Assembly: GCA_964626755.1 (NCBI GenBank)
Contig: CAZVGO010000045.1
Location: forward strand, 1 to 64,000
Direction: 5' to 3'
Length of the DNA: 64,000 nt
Source of the DNA: JACDAV01 sp964626755
GTDB lineage: Bacteria > Chloroflexota > Limnocylindria > Limnocylindrales > CSP1-4
Part shown: positions 25,740 to 33,737 of the stretch, piece after piece
Position numbering within the stretch: position 1 is the stretch's first letter
How the letters are laid out: the number at the start of each line of letters is the position of its first letter
Program-made: the position numbers and the translations under genes
The notes under the pieces: generated by a model
What the model saw: the letters and a program-made list of their open reading frames with translations, nothing else
What the model was told of the DNA's origin: nothing
Database searches by the model: none

Positions 25740-25934
25740 CGGTCGCATAGTGGCATCACGCACGAGAAGGTTTTGATCTTCGATCACACCGTGGTGACCG
25801 CAAGTTTCAACTGGCTCTCATTCAAGGGAGATCCAAAGCGCCCGCTGCGGCGGGAGTCCGGGACTCTCGTCCGGAAGCCTGGCTTCGCTGATAACCAATA
25901 CGAGAGCTACGTGGCAGTTGTTGAAGGCCGGTGA
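25740..25934 (+). pseudogene. C-terminal fragment of a phospholipase D-like nuclease
   Basis: The plus frame reads HSGITHEKVLIFDHTVVTAS, then FNWLSFKGDPK. H-x-K-x4-D followed by (G/A)SFN is the HKD motif of PLD-superfamily nucleases as found at the C-terminus of defence helicases. Sequence before about 25740 in this frame is not convincing, and a single HKD half is not enough for activity, so this is a broken gene. It lies just inside the island next to the integrase. Confidence 0.55.
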
Positions 25935-26067
25935 CGACGGCGATCCACAGGGTGTGATCGCCGCTCCGCAGGTCGCGGGACCGGCGGTCCCGCTGACTCA
26001 TTGCTAAGTGCTGCCGCTTGGGTCAAGCGACTTGAATGACGGATTGAATGGTTCGGCTCGGGACCTC

Positions 26068-27027
26068 CTACCCTCTGGCCCCGACGAGCCGATCCGCCGG
26101 CGACGCCGTCCGATGCCGGGCCACGAGGTCGGCCTCGGACAGGCTCACGTAGCGGCGGACCATGTCGAGCGTCGCGTGGCCCAGGATCTGCTGGAGGCTG
26201 AACACGTCGCCACCGTTGACGAGATAGCCGCGGGCGAACGTGTGGCGGAAGGTGTGTGGCGAGCAGCGGGTTCCGACGGCCGCCCGGCGCCCGAGGCGGG
26301 CGATCGCCAGCTGGATCCCGCGGGCCGACAGGGCCGGCCCCCAGCGCCCGCAGAAGAGCGGGTCGCCGGCGGCGACGGTCGTCCGGCTCGCGAGATAGCG
26401 GACGAGCGCTCGCCGGGCGCTGGCGCCGATCGGCACGATCCGCTCCTTGGCGCCCTTGCCCATGACATGAAGCGTCCCGTCGGGACGAACGTCGCCGACC
26501 CGCAGCGAGGCGAGCTCGGACAGGCGGAGGCCCGTGTCGAGCAGGACCAGCGCCACGGCCCGCTCGCGCACGTCGGCGAGGGCGAGCAGGCTCCGCAGCT
26601 CCGGATCGGAGAAGGGGGCGATGAGTCGGTGCGGCACCTTCGGTCGACGAAGTCCTCGGAAGCCACCCGCCGCGGCGACCTCCTCGGCCGCGCACCAGTT
26701 GCCGAAGGCCTTGAGACCCCGTACGTAGCCGGCGATCGACTCAGGCGCGAGCGAGGCCCGCAGTTCGAGGAGCCAGGCCCGCAGCTCGGCCGCCGGAATG
26801 GCGTCGACCGGCCGCGCCTCGCCGAACCGGCGGACGGCCCGGAGCAGGATCATCCGGTACCACTCGAGCGTCCGCGGCGACGCGCCCTCGGCCGCCTTGG
26901 CGGCGCAGAACAGGTCGGCGGCCGCGCCGAGCCCGATCGGAATCGGACCCAAAGAATCAAGCGAAGTGGCGGGTGGGCCCGAATAATCAGGCGAACAAAC
27001 CGGGGAGTAGTCAGGCGAAGTAGGCAC
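26068..27027 (-). CDS. Tyrosine recombinase / integrase
   Basis: 319 residues; GTG at 27027 with AGGAGG upstream. The N-terminal core-binding (SAM-like) domain occupies about 30-125. The catalytic domain shows the full set: Arg in TGLRLSEL, Lys in GKGAKER, HTFRH, LGH and the nucleophile in MVRRYVSL. The N-terminus has a short repeated motif (SPDYS twice). It sits 90 bp from the tRNA-Gln 3' fragment at 27117-27170, as expected for an element that integrates at the 3' end of a tRNA gene. Its C-terminus is duplicated as a remnant at 12011-12215. Confidence 0.92.
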   Translation of the reverse strand: MPTSPDYSPVCSPDYSGPPATSLDSLGPIPIGLGAAADLFCAAKAAEGASPRTLEWYRMILLRAVRRFGEARPVDAIPAAELRAWLLELRASLAPESIAGYVRGLKAFGNWCAAEEVAAAGGFRGLRRPKVPHRLIAPFSDPELRSLLALADVRERAVALVLLDTGLRLSELASLRVGDVRPDGTLHVMGKGAKERIVPIGASARRALVRYLASRTTVAAGDPLFCGRWGPALSARGIQLAIARLGRRAAVGTRCSPHTFRHTFARGYLVNGGDVFSLQQILGHATLDMVRRYVSLSEADLVARHRTASPADRLVGARG

Positions 27028-27116
27028 GATCGAACCTCCTCGGCCAAGGAGCCGAGTGAGGTCGGAACCGCAATATCTGGTGGTCTAGCCGATGGTCAGA
27101 GCCAGATGTTGTGGTT

Positions 27117-27170
27117 TGGCTGGCGAGGAAGGATTCGAACCTTCGATCTCCTGATCCAGAGTCAGGCGCC
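27117..27170 (-). other. 3' fragment of tRNA-Gln(CTG): putative attachment site
   Basis: On the minus strand the block runs from the 3' side of the D arm through the complete anticodon arm (loop CTCTGGA, anticodon CTG), the T arm with GGTTCGAATCC, the 3' acceptor strand and the encoded CCA. The 5' acceptor strand and D loop are absent upstream. An incomplete tRNA of this kind beside an integrase is the usual att site. No intact partner tRNA is seen in the window. Confidence 0.75.
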
Positions 27171-28046
27171 ATCGCCTGGGAGGAGCGGCCGGAGCGAGAG
27201 CGAGTACTGCTTGCCGTCGGGCCCCGCGAGGTAGATCCCCTGGGCGCCGCCGCGGAGGTCGCCGAGGCCGATCGCCTCGACCTCTGCCGGGGTGAGGACG
27301 CGCTGCGGGAAGACGAGCCCGGCGTTCGGGTCCCCCGGCGTGGGAAAGTCGGCGATCGTGAGGGCCGGCCACGGCCAGGGGTGGGTTTGGGCGACGACGC
27401 CCGTGACTTCCTGGAGGACGGCGCGGTAGGCCGGCGGGTCGTAGGCGACGGTCGGGTACGCCCCGTTGTCGTCGAAGTTGCGGAGGCGCTGGGCGAGGGT
27501 GAGGAAGGCCCGCCGGGCGATCGCATCGGGTCCCTCGGCGCCACCCTCGGTCAGCCCGACGACGTTGACGACCTTCTCGGTCCCGCCGGCGCGGATCGTG
27601 AACGTCGCGGTCCCGACGTCGGCCATCAGGGGGTTGTCGTACTGGTTCCGGGCAACCCCGAGGCCGCCCTGGTTGATCGCGAAATCGAGGACCTCCTGGA
27701 TCTGCTCCTCGGACAGCTTCGCCGCCTTGAGCGGGTTGTAGCGGAGGAAGAAGTGCTCGTCGGCCGGCCCCTGGTCGTCGGGGTTGCGGAAGAGGATCGA
27801 GCCGTCGCCGTAGAGGGTGAAGATCGGCAGGTTGGTGATGAAGAACTCGACGGGGACGAACCCGCCGCCTTCGTCGTAGCGGAGGACGACGTCCGTCGCG
27901 CCGGTCGGGTGCTCGATCGTGCCCGGCGGGGCGCTCGAGGGGCTCGGGGAGGGCGATCCCGAGCCTGAGGGCGGTGCCGCGGCGGAGGTGCAGGCGGCGA
28001 CCGCGAGGAGGGCAACGGCGAGCAGGGGAAGGCGTCGGTTTGGCAT
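27162..28046 (-). CDS. Lipoprotein of unknown function
   Basis: 294 residues from the ATG at 28046: signal peptide with lipobox VAAC, then a proline/serine linker and a compact domain (DVVLRYDEGGGFVPVEFFIT, FTLYGDGSILF, EEQIQEVLDFAINQGGLG) ending SLSLRPLLPGDGA. The domain resembles exported Chloroflexota/actinobacterial proteins without assigned function. The stop TGA lies inside the tRNA-Gln fragment, so the last codons may have been altered by integration. First chromosomal gene beyond the island. Confidence 0.7.
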   Translation of the reverse strand: MPNRRLPLLAVALLAVAACTSAAAPPSGSGSPSPSPSSAPPGTIEHPTGATDVVLRYDEGGGFVPVEFFITNLPIFTLYGDGSILFRNPDDQGPADEHFFLRYNPLKAAKLSEEQIQEVLDFAINQGGLGVARNQYDNPLMADVGTATFTIRAGGTEKVVNVVGLTEGGAEGPDAIARRAFLTLAQRLRNFDDNGAYPTVAYDPPAYRAVLQEVTGVVAQTHPWPWPALTIADFPTPGDPNAGLVFPQRVLTPAEVEAIGLGDLRGGAQGIYLAGPDGKQYSLSLRPLLPGDGA

Positions 28047-28154
28047 GGGGCCCGAGACGTTCGTCCCGGCCAACGGGTTCCGTCGCGTGGCGGTGCGGCG
28101 TGTCACTGGCCGGCGAATCGGGGGCCGGGGTTCGAAATTGCGTGTGCCGAGGTA

Positions 28155-28184
28155 TTGACTCCGCGCGTACTCTCGCCGTTATGA
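28155..28184 (+). promoter_or_regulatory. Possible promoter of the zinc-ribbon gene
   Basis: TTGACT, 18 bp, TTATGA, about 70 bp upstream of the GTG at 28257. The -10 element is weak. Confidence 0.3.
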
Positions 28185-28256
28185 GTCCCGGGCCGGACGC
28201 CCTAGTCGGCCCGCGACGATGATGGCCTAGCGTCCAGGGCCAGGGAGGCAACCGGG

Positions 28257-28562
28257 GTGTATCAGGATCGCACGCTCACCTGCCGCGACTGTTCGGAGGA
28301 GTTCATCTTCTCGGTCGGCGAGCAGACATTTTTCGCCAGCAAGGGTCTGACGAACGACCCGCAGCGCTGTCCGTCATGCAGGGCGGCAGCGAAGCGGGCC
28401 CGAGCCGTCGGCGGACCCCGGGAGTTCCATGCAGCGGTCTGCGGCGCCTGTGGGGGACAGGCGATCGTGCCGTTCGCTCCGCGGAACGACCGGCCGGTCT
28501 ACTGCAGCTCGTGCTTCGACAAGGTCCGCGCCGGCACGCTGTCGGAACCTGCCACGGTCTGA
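28257..28562 (+). CDS. Zinc-ribbon domain protein (CxxC/CxxC, two ribbons)
   Basis: 101 residues; GTG start with GGGAGG upstream. The N-terminal ribbon CRDCSEEFIFSVGEQTFFAS, then DPQRCPSC, matches the probable zinc-ribbon family, in which the cysteine pairs flank an F-x-F-S-V-G-E-Q core. A second ribbon follows (CGACGG ... PFAPRNDRPVYCSSCF). The family is widespread in Chloroflexota; its role is unknown, probably nucleic-acid or protein binding. Separate transcription unit followed by a hairpin. Confidence 0.8.
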   Translation: MYQDRTLTCRDCSEEFIFSVGEQTFFASKGLTNDPQRCPSCRAAAKRARAVGGPREFHAAVCGACGGQAIVPFAPRNDRPVYCSSCFDKVRAGTLSEPATV

Positions 28563-28614
28563 TCGACGGACCTCGTCCGGCGTTTGGGAGGACGCCGGAT
28601 CCGCTCTTCGAGAT

Positions 28615-28638
28615 GGGGCCGGCCGAAGGGCCGGCCTC
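28615..28638. terminator. Bidirectional terminator between convergent genes
   Basis: GGCCGGCC-GAAG-GGCCGGCC (stem 28617-28624 / 28629-28636) lies between the ends of 28257-28562 (+) and 28655-29353 (-), with TCTT on the plus side. Confidence 0.55.
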
Positions 28639-28654
28639 TTCGTGTGTGTCGCGC

Positions 28655-29353
28655 TTACAGGATGAGTGCCACCCCGAGCGCAATCAGCCAGGCCGACCAG
28701 GCGATGTAGGCGATCGGGACGATTTTGCCCGCCAGCGGCCAGCCGTGCTCCTCGTTCGGGCCGACGAACTCGAGAGACCCGACGAGCAGCGCGATCCCGA
28801 TCGGGATGCCGACGAGCCCGAGCCAGCCGGGCAGCACCGCGGTCGACATCACGGAGCCTGCGACGAGCAGCGTCCAGACGCCCGTCAGCAGGTAGCCGAG
28901 GTGCTCGCCGATGCCGACGCCCAGCAGACGGTGGAGCGTCGCGAAGACAACCTCGATCGTCTGGCGCGTGGCTGCGCCCTCGGGGCCTTCGGGGGCAGCG
29001 ACGTAGCGCCGTGCCAGCTCGGGTACCGCAAATGGCCAGCGCACGAGGCCGAGAGCCTGGACCAAGGCTGCGCCCGCGCCGACGGCGACCGACGCGACGT
29101 CCAGGGCGTCCGGCGCGTTGAGGGTCACGGCCACGAGGACTGCCAGAGGAAGCATCGCCAGCGCGCACAGCAGCAGAGCCTGCCACCGAAGGATCAGGCC
29201 GGACCCGCCGGCGGCGAACCGGCGAAGGATCTCGTCGGGCTCCTTGCGGAGGATGTTCGGGTAGTCGAACGTCCGGCCGAGCTCGAAGAACGCCAGGTTG
29301 AACGCGATCGGGACCGCGATCAGGAGGACGGCGGTTGCGAGCTCGGTCGTCAT
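28655..29353 (-). CDS. DUF4386-like integral membrane protein
   Basis: 232 residues with about six hydrophobic helices (TAVLLIAVPIAFNLAFFELG, ALLLCALAMLPLAVLVAVTL, VLPGWLGLVGIPIGIALLVG). The conserved-looking loops FDYPNILRKEPDEIL and GIGEHLGYLLTGVW, and the order of helices, fit the DUF4386 family of uncharacterised membrane proteins. ATG start. Convergent with the zinc-ribbon gene and divergent from the dodecin gene. Confidence 0.65.
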   Translation of the reverse strand: MTTELATAVLLIAVPIAFNLAFFELGRTFDYPNILRKEPDEILRRFAAGGSGLILRWQALLLCALAMLPLAVLVAVTLNAPDALDVASVAVGAGAALVQALGLVRWPFAVPELARRYVAAPEGPEGAATRQTIEVVFATLHRLLGVGIGEHLGYLLTGVWTLLVAGSVMSTAVLPGWLGLVGIPIGIALLVGSLEFVGPNEEHGWPLAGKIVPIAYIAWSAWLIALGVALIL

Positions 29354-29411
29354 GCGGGGGTCAGTGTGCGCTCCTACACTCGCGCTGACTTACCGCTCGA
29401 GGAGGAGTGCC

Positions 29412-29618
29412 GTGGCCGGGGTCATCATCATCCGGGAGATGGTCGGGACGAGCCCGAAGTCGTGGAGCGACGCGGCCCGCCAGGCGGTCACGACCGCTTC
29501 GCGGACGGTCCGCAACATCAAGATGGTCGAGGTCGTGAAGTCGACCGCGGTCGTCGACGGCGGCGAGATCGTCGAGTACCGGGTCGACCTGAAGATCGGC
29601 TTCGAGTACGAGGGCTGA
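29412..29618 (+). CDS. Dodecin family flavin-binding protein
   Basis: 68 residues, GTG start preceded by GAGGAGGA six bases away. The sequence follows the dodecin pattern throughout: REMVGTSPKSWSDAARQAV, TASRTVRNIKMVEVVKST and EIVEYRVDLKIGFEYEG. Dodecins form dodecameric shells that store or buffer riboflavin/FMN (or CoA-related ligands) in the cytoplasm. The mannosyltransferase-like gene starts 9 bp later, probably in the same transcript. Confidence 0.9.
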   Translation: MAGVIIIREMVGTSPKSWSDAARQAVTTASRTVRNIKMVEVVKSTAVVDGGEIVEYRVDLKIGFEYEG

Positions 29619-29626
29619 CCGCCTCC

Positions 29627-30760
29627 GTGACCGCTACCGACGGACAGGAGACCGACCGACGCTGGCTCATCCTGCTGGTGGCCGTGGTCGCAAGCCGCGT
29701 CATCGTACTTGCCGCCGCCGCCCTGGCCGAGGCTTCGCTGGACCTCACCGTCGCGGGAGCCACCAGCGCCAGCGGCGCACAGCTTCGAGTGGTGGACGTC
29801 CCGCTGCTCGCCAGCCTGAGCTCGTGGGACGGCTTCTACTACCTCGACATCGCCCGCCACGGTTACGCCCCCGGCCCGGTCAACGGGCCCTATCCGAACA
29901 CCGTGTTCTTCCCCCTCTTTCCCGTTCTCATCCGGATCGTCCATGACCTGACCGGCATCGACTGGGTCGTGGCGGCCGTGGTCCTCTCGAACGTCGCGTT
30001 TGCGGCCTCCGTCGTGGTGTTCGCCCGTCTGGGGGCTCGCGTCATTGGCCCACGAGCGGTGCTGGCAGCGGTCCTGCTGTGTTTCGCCCCGGGCGGGACC
30101 GCGTTCAGCATGGTCTACGCCGACAGCCTCTTCCTGGTCGCGTCGATCGGGTCGTTCCTGGCCGTCGAGCGGGGGTCGATCAGGTGGGCGGGGGTGCTGT
30201 ACGCGCTGGCCACGCTGTCGAGGCCGGTCGGGATCCTGCTCGGGCTGCCGCTGCTCCTCATCGCACTCAAAAGGCGGGGCCGGGGGGTCGCCCTCCTCGC
30301 GCTCGCCGGCGGACCGGCCGCCCTTCTCGCATTCGCCGCGTACCAGGGGCTTTCCGTCGGCGACCCGCTGGCGTTCGTCAACGGGCAGGCGGCGTGGTCG
30401 GCTGGCCACGAGACGGTGAACGCCCCGACCGGCGGGACGCCGGCTGCCGGCGACGGCGGCCTCGGTTCCTTCGTCGGCCCGACGCTGCTCGCCGTCTTCC
30501 TTGCGTACGGGGTGGCGGCGATCGCGCCTCTGCGGCGGCGGGCCATGGTGGCCTACGGCGCATACGGAGCGCTGGGGTTCACTTCAACCCTGGCGCTTGG
30601 GCGCCTCGTATCGTCGGATCGCTACGTCGCGGCGCTGTTCCCGGCCTACTGGACGGTGTCCGGCACGCACGTCGCGGTCCGCCTGCTGTGGGGAATCGGG
30701 TCGTGCGCCGCCCTGTTCTTCCTGTCGTACTTCATCTTCAGGCTGTCGCTGCCCCCTTGA
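29627..30760 (+). CDS. PIG-V-like mannosyltransferase family membrane protein
   Basis: 377 residues, GTG at 29627, eight bases after the dodecin stop. About nine to ten hydrophobic helices. The first extracytoplasmic loop carries SSWDGFYYLDIARHGY and the following NTVFFPLFP, the signature of bacterial PIG-V/GPI-mannosyltransferase-II-like GT-C proteins, which use lipid-linked mannose. The acidic residue of WDG is the expected catalytic position. Acceptor unknown. Confidence 0.7.
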   Translation: MTATDGQETDRRWLILLVAVVASRVIVLAAAALAEASLDLTVAGATSASGAQLRVVDVPLLASLSSWDGFYYLDIARHGYAPGPVNGPYPNTVFFPLFPVLIRIVHDLTGIDWVVAAVVLSNVAFAASVVVFARLGARVIGPRAVLAAVLLCFAPGGTAFSMVYADSLFLVASIGSFLAVERGSIRWAGVLYALATLSRPVGILLGLPLLLIALKRRGRGVALLALAGGPAALLAFAAYQGLSVGDPLAFVNGQAAWSAGHETVNAPTGGTPAAGDGGLGSFVGPTLLAVFLAYGVAAIAPLRRRAMVAYGAYGALGFTSTLALGRLVSSDRYVAALFPAYWTVSGTHVAVRLLWGIGSCAALFFLSYFIFRLSLPP

Positions 30761-30837
30761 CCTCGCCGACGTCACCGTCGCGCCGCGGATCGATGCTCGC
30801 CTCGGCGTGGCGCTCGCCGGCAACGCCGCGACCCCCT

Positions 30838-32001
30838 CTATTCGCGGCCTTGGCCGGTTGCGATCCAGCCAGCGCTGCCATACACGCCTGCCGGAACCGT
30901 GCGCTCCCCGACGGCGACCACGGTGTCCCCGATCACCGCGACGTCGAGTACATGCCGCTCAATGCCACCGATCCCGTCGAACGCCGTCCAGGACAAGCCG
31001 TCGGCACTGACCCACGAGCCGCCCGCGGACACCGCGACAAAGCCGACGTCACCGGCCGCTGCCAGCACGGACTCTTGCTGCGGGGTGTCTTCATTCGCCG
31101 GCAGCCGGGCCCACACCTTGCGGTCGGCGGACCACCAGGCGACGGCGCCGTACTCGCACTCGCGAAGGAACTCGCACTTGGTTGCCTCGATCCCCCGGAC
31201 GAGCGTCGACCAGCGTCCGACCGTGGCTGATGGATCGCCTGCAGGTGCGGTCCCTGGCAGGATGATCTGCTGCCATTTCACTCCGTCGGCCGACTGGAAT
31301 GCGGCCGCGATTCGGCCATCCGGTCCTGTGGCCCCGGTGCCGATCCAACCGTCGGGGGCGGCTGTGATCGAAGACACGACTCCGTCGCTCAAGCCCATGT
31401 CATCCGACGACAGCCGCTCCCAGACGGCACCACCGACCGACCGGATGCTGACGGCTTTCCCGGAGTCGTCGGTGCCGACCGCGAGCCATTCATCGCCCTT
31501 CCCCGCGAGCGAGGCGACATGGGCGTTGACAAATTGCGGTCCATCGGCGACTCGTTGCCACTCGACCCCATCCGATGACTGGAGGACAACTACCGTCGGA
31601 CCGAGACCAAACGTTCCAACGATGGCGAACCCATCGTCATTGGCGGCCACGTCGACGAGGTGGACTTGCGCGAGCAACTCAGGTTCCCCGACACGGACCC
31701 AATCGCGGCCCTGCGCCGAAAACCAGATTGCACCGTTGCCGCCGGGCCCCGTCTCGTCGACGCCGATCGCGACCACGCCTTTCCGTGTCGCGGCGACGCC
31801 AGACAGGCTCAGGCTCCCATCCGACCGAGGAAGCGGTCGACCCTCCCACTGGACGGAGGACCACGTCCGCGCCAGTGCCGATCCAGGTGGCGCGGTCGGG
31901 GCAATCGGAGGGGAAGCCTGGGGCGACTGACACCCGATTACAACCGAGATCAAGAACACGGTCGAGCGTGCCGACCAGGCTCTCGCGCGACGGGCCGTCA
32001 T
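30838..32001 (-). CDS. Lipoprotein with Asp-box-like beta-propeller repeats
   Basis: 387 residues. The N-terminal signal peptide ends in lipobox VIGC. At least five units follow with the S-x-D-G-x-x-W pattern (FSAQGRDWVRV, QSSDGVEWQRV, QSADGVKWQQI, WSADRKVWARL, VSADGLSWTAF), each after a hydrophobic strand ending in VAxG or similar. That is the Asp-box/BNR arrangement of sialidase-type propellers, without visible sialidase catalytic residues. A surface binding role is inference. Its stop faces the mannosyltransferase-like gene (convergent). Confidence 0.7.
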   Translation of the reverse strand: MTARRARAWSARSTVFLISVVIGCQSPQASPPIAPTAPPGSALARTWSSVQWEGRPLPRSDGSLSLSGVAATRKGVVAIGVDETGPGGNGAIWFSAQGRDWVRVGEPELLAQVHLVDVAANDDGFAIVGTFGLGPTVVVLQSSDGVEWQRVADGPQFVNAHVASLAGKGDEWLAVGTDDSGKAVSIRSVGGAVWERLSSDDMGLSDGVVSSITAAPDGWIGTGATGPDGRIAAAFQSADGVKWQQIILPGTAPAGDPSATVGRWSTLVRGIEATKCEFLRECEYGAVAWWSADRKVWARLPANEDTPQQESVLAAAGDVGFVAVSAGGSWVSADGLSWTAFDGIGGIERHVLDVAVIGDTVVAVGERTVPAGVYGSAGWIATGQGRE

Positions 32002-32020
32002 CCTCGGATCAGGGTTCAGC

Positions 32021-33367
32021 CTAGGCCGTCTCGGCGTAGCGTTCGCCGGCGTAGCTCACGAAGCGGGTCTGCTGCTTCTTGAACCACAGCTCGATCTTGC
32101 CGGTGGGGCCATTCCGGTGCTTCGCGAGCTTGAGGTGGATGACCTCGCCGTCGGTCTCCTGATCGTCGGCCTTGTCCTTGTCACGCCAGAGGAACAGCAC
32201 GAGGTCCGCGTCCTGCTCGATCGCTCCGGATTCGCGCAGGTCCGACAGCCGGGGCTCGTTCTCGTTCCGCATCTCCGGCTGGCGGGAGAGCTGTGACAGG
32301 GCGATCACCGGCACGGACAGCTCGCGGGCGAGGGCCTTGAGCCCGCGGGAGATCTCCGACACTTCCTGGACGCGGTTTGCATCGCGCGACTGGACCTGTG
32401 CCTGCATGAGCTGGAGGTAGTCGACGACCACGAGGTCGAGACCGACTTCCGCCTGGAGGCGGCGCGCCTTCGTCCGGAGCTCCATCGCCGAGATGTTCGG
32501 CGTGTCGTCGATGTAGATCGGCGCCTCCGACAGGGCATTCATCGCCGGGGCGATCCGGGCGAAGTCGAGCTCCTCGAGGAAGCCGGTCCGGAGCCGCTGC
32601 GAGTCGATGTTCGAGACGCTCGAGAGGAGTCGCAGCACGAGCTGCTCCTTGCTCATCTCGAGGCTGAACACCCCGACGCTCTTCTTCTCCTTCACCGCGG
32701 CGTGCTCCGCGATGTTCAGGGCGAGGCTTGTCTTCCCGACCGACGGACGCGCGGCGACGATGATCAGGTCGCTCTTCTGGAGGCCGGTTGTCAGCGCGTC
32801 AAGGTCGTTGAACCCCGTCCGGACCCCGCTGATCTCGCCCCGATGGGCGTGCAGGTAGTCGAGCCGGTCGTACGCCTCGTGGAGGAGGTCCTTGAGCTTG
32901 CTGAACCCGACTGTGATCCGGCGGTTGCTGACCTGGAAGAGTTCACTCTCGGCCCGATCGATCGCCTCCTGGATCTCCGCCGGATCCTCGTAGCCGATGC
33001 CGGCGATCTTGCCGGCCGCGCCGATCAGGTTCCGCAGGACCGCCTTGCGCTCGACGATCCGCGCGTACTGGACCGCGTGGACGGCGGTTGGTGTCTGGTC
33101 GGACAGGCTCGACAGGTAGGCACGCCCGCCAATCGGCTCGAGGTCGTTGCCCCGCTCGAGTGCCTCGGCAACCGTGAGGATGTCGATGGGCTCGCGGCGC
33201 TCGAACAGATCGAGGATCGCCCGGTAGATCGTGCCGTTCGACTGCCGATAAAAGTCCTCGGGCTTCAGGAACTCGGCGATCTCGACGACGACGTCGCGGT
33301 CGATGAGGATCGCACCGAGCACCGATTGCTCGGCCTCGAGGCTCTGGGGCGGCAGGCGATCGATCAC
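32021..33367 (-). CDS. dnaB: Replicative DNA helicase DnaB
   Basis: 448 residues. N-terminal helical domain (LPPQSLEAEQSVLGAILID), linker, then the RecA-like motor from about 180: GVRTGFNDLD, Walker A ARPSVGKTS, VFSLEMS, Walker B LVVVDYLQLM, ALSQLSRQPE and the arginine-finger region KHRNGPTG. It unwinds the duplex ahead of the replication fork as a hexamer. The GTG at 33367 is chosen because VIDRLPPQSLEAEQS is the usual N-terminus. It overlaps the stop of a 7-codon ORF (GTGA). The upstream region has a LexA-box promoter and DnaA-box-like motifs. Confidence 0.95.
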   Translation of the reverse strand: MIDRLPPQSLEAEQSVLGAILIDRDVVVEIAEFLKPEDFYRQSNGTIYRAILDLFERREPIDILTVAEALERGNDLEPIGGRAYLSSLSDQTPTAVHAVQYARIVERKAVLRNLIGAAGKIAGIGYEDPAEIQEAIDRAESELFQVSNRRITVGFSKLKDLLHEAYDRLDYLHAHRGEISGVRTGFNDLDALTTGLQKSDLIIVAARPSVGKTSLALNIAEHAAVKEKKSVGVFSLEMSKEQLVLRLLSSVSNIDSQRLRTGFLEELDFARIAPAMNALSEAPIYIDDTPNISAMELRTKARRLQAEVGLDLVVVDYLQLMQAQVQSRDANRVQEVSEISRGLKALARELSVPVIALSQLSRQPEMRNENEPRLSDLRESGAIEQDADLVLFLWRDKDKADDQETDGEVIHLKLAKHRNGPTGKIELWFKKQQTRFVSYAGERYAETA

Positions 33368-33387
33368 GGGCGCACGGCACTCTGCAT
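33364..33387 (-). CDS. Possible 7-codon leader ORF coupled to dnaB
   Basis: ATG with CGAGGAG upstream, 7 codons (MQSAVRP), TGA overlapping the dnaB GTG as GTGA. The good ribosome-binding site belongs to this ORF and dnaB itself has none, so coupling is plausible. Confidence 0.35.
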   Translation of the reverse strand: MQSAVRP

Positions 33388-33448
33388 CTCTACTCCTCGG
33401 TCTGTGGTCGCACAACCATCGCTGGCTGGCCCGGCGACGAGAAGGGGC

Positions 33449-33535
33449 TTGTCCACGAACTGTCAGGACCGATACGTGGACGGCCTAGGGAGAAGTGACT
33501 CCGGCCGTGGATAAGAGGACCAAGTCTGTGGACAT
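33449..33535. promoter_or_regulatory. DnaA-box-like motifs in the dnaB upstream region
   Basis: TTGTCCACG (33449-33457, +), TTATCCACG (33506-33514, -) and ATGTCCACA (33527-33535, -), each one or two mismatches from TTATCCACA, within 87 bp between the promoter and dnaB. Confidence 0.45.
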
Positions 33536-33539
33536 GGAC

Positions 33540-33566
33540 AGTATAGAACACCTGTTCACATGTCAA
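33540..33566 (-). promoter_or_regulatory. dnaB promoter with LexA box
   Basis: On the minus strand TTGACA (33566-33561), a 15-bp spacer carrying GAACAGGTGTTC (33557-33546), then TATACT (33545-33540). The operator matches GAAC-N4-GTTC and fills the space between -35 and -10, as in the lexA promoter at 42519-42546. Confidence 0.65.
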
Positions 33567-33737
33567 GAGATCATTCGGCGGGTCTCGCGCCGCCAGGGGC
33601 CTGATGCGTGCGACAAGTCGGCTGGAGGACAGTCGAACCGTCGTGCGCCGTACTTGACTCACGCTCGTGAGCGGTCAAGATGAGGCCTATCCGACAGCGG
33701 ACCCGCTCTCCATTCCGCCCGTAGAGGAGCCCGAGCG

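Noticed and set aside
2728..26067. Intact tRNA-Gln as the left end of the element
   Set aside because: No second copy of the tRNA 3' block was seen in the window.
28376..29626. Upstream extension of the mannosyltransferase-like frame
   Set aside because: The extension runs antisense to the DUF4386-like gene and over the dodecin gene in another frame; the GTG at 29627 gives a normal protein.
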